A DNA stretch of 14,505 nt, taken from positions 1 to 14,505 of the forward strand of contig JAEXOD010000167.1 in the NCBI GenBank assembly GCA_023447335.1. Reading direction: 5' to 3'. The notes beneath the pieces were generated by a model, which did no database searches, had not been told where the DNA came from, and saw only the letters and a program-made list of their open reading frames with translations. The stretch's first letter is position 1. Each line of letters opens with the position of its first letter. Shown in pieces: positions 14,473-14,505 of this stretch. Source of the stretch: Bacteroidota bacterium (GTDB lineage Bacteria > Bacteroidota > Ignavibacteria > Ignavibacteriales > Melioribacteraceae). The position numbers and the translations under genes were made by a program.

Positions 14473-14505
14473 ACGCTGTAATTAAAAAAGCACGAGAATC
14501 ATAAC

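Noticed and set aside
14336..14505. Small RNA or riboswitch in the long leader of the polysaccharide operon
   Set aside because: The stretch is almost entirely A/T with no stable stem or recognisable aptamer pattern.

Overview
The window is a compact, AT-rich (roughly one third GC by eye) bacterial chromosome segment in which every supportable gene is on the minus strand. A Bacteroidota/Chlorobiota-type organism (Ignavibacteria-like) is suggested by four things: the low GC; weak or absent Shine-Dalgarno sequences before most genes; a TTTG / TAnnTTTG promoter at the right edge; and the co-occurrence of FN3-type lipoproteins, PAS hybrid kinases and a lexA-dinB-dnaE cassette. This placement is an inference. 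The odd window length and the palindromic repeat exactly at base 1 suggest a contig that breaks at a repeat.

Right half (14505 to about 5500, read leftward): a five-gene operon. It encodes a processive family 2 glycosyltransferase of the PgaC/IcaA type, a small single-span membrane protein, a membrane-anchored protein joining an amidotransferase-like domain to a catalytically degraded NodB-like deacetylase domain, a lipoprotein with one Ig-like and five FN3 domains, and a soluble four-PAS hybrid histidine kinase whose ATP-binding boxes look degraded. A promoter of the Bacteroidota type lies upstream, and a clear intrinsic terminator (5502-5529) closes the unit. The likely job is synthesis, export and regulation of an extracellular polysaccharide.

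Left half (about 5440 to 133, read leftward): a six-gene DNA-damage operon, lexA - ogt - yjbQ - DUF72 - dinB - dnaE-like. A perfect 20-bp inverted repeat sits between the -10 box and the lexA start and is the obvious candidate LexA operator. LexA has its self-cleavage site and Ser/Lys dyad at exactly E. coli spacing, but its recognition helix is different. DinB is a complete, catalytically intact Y-family polymerase. The last gene is a C-family polymerase cut off just after its third catalytic aspartate. Its frame ends next to a pair of 23-bp repeats that look like the end of an IS21-type insertion sequence.

Left edge (1-132): IS-end-like repeats, an AT-rich hairpin followed by a U-tract, and a GC-richer REP-like palindrome. 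There is no gene-free stretch longer than 300 bases. The longest gaps are 14336-14505 (promoter and leader) and 5385-5536 (lexA control region plus upstream terminator). I saw no tRNA, rRNA or CRISPR.
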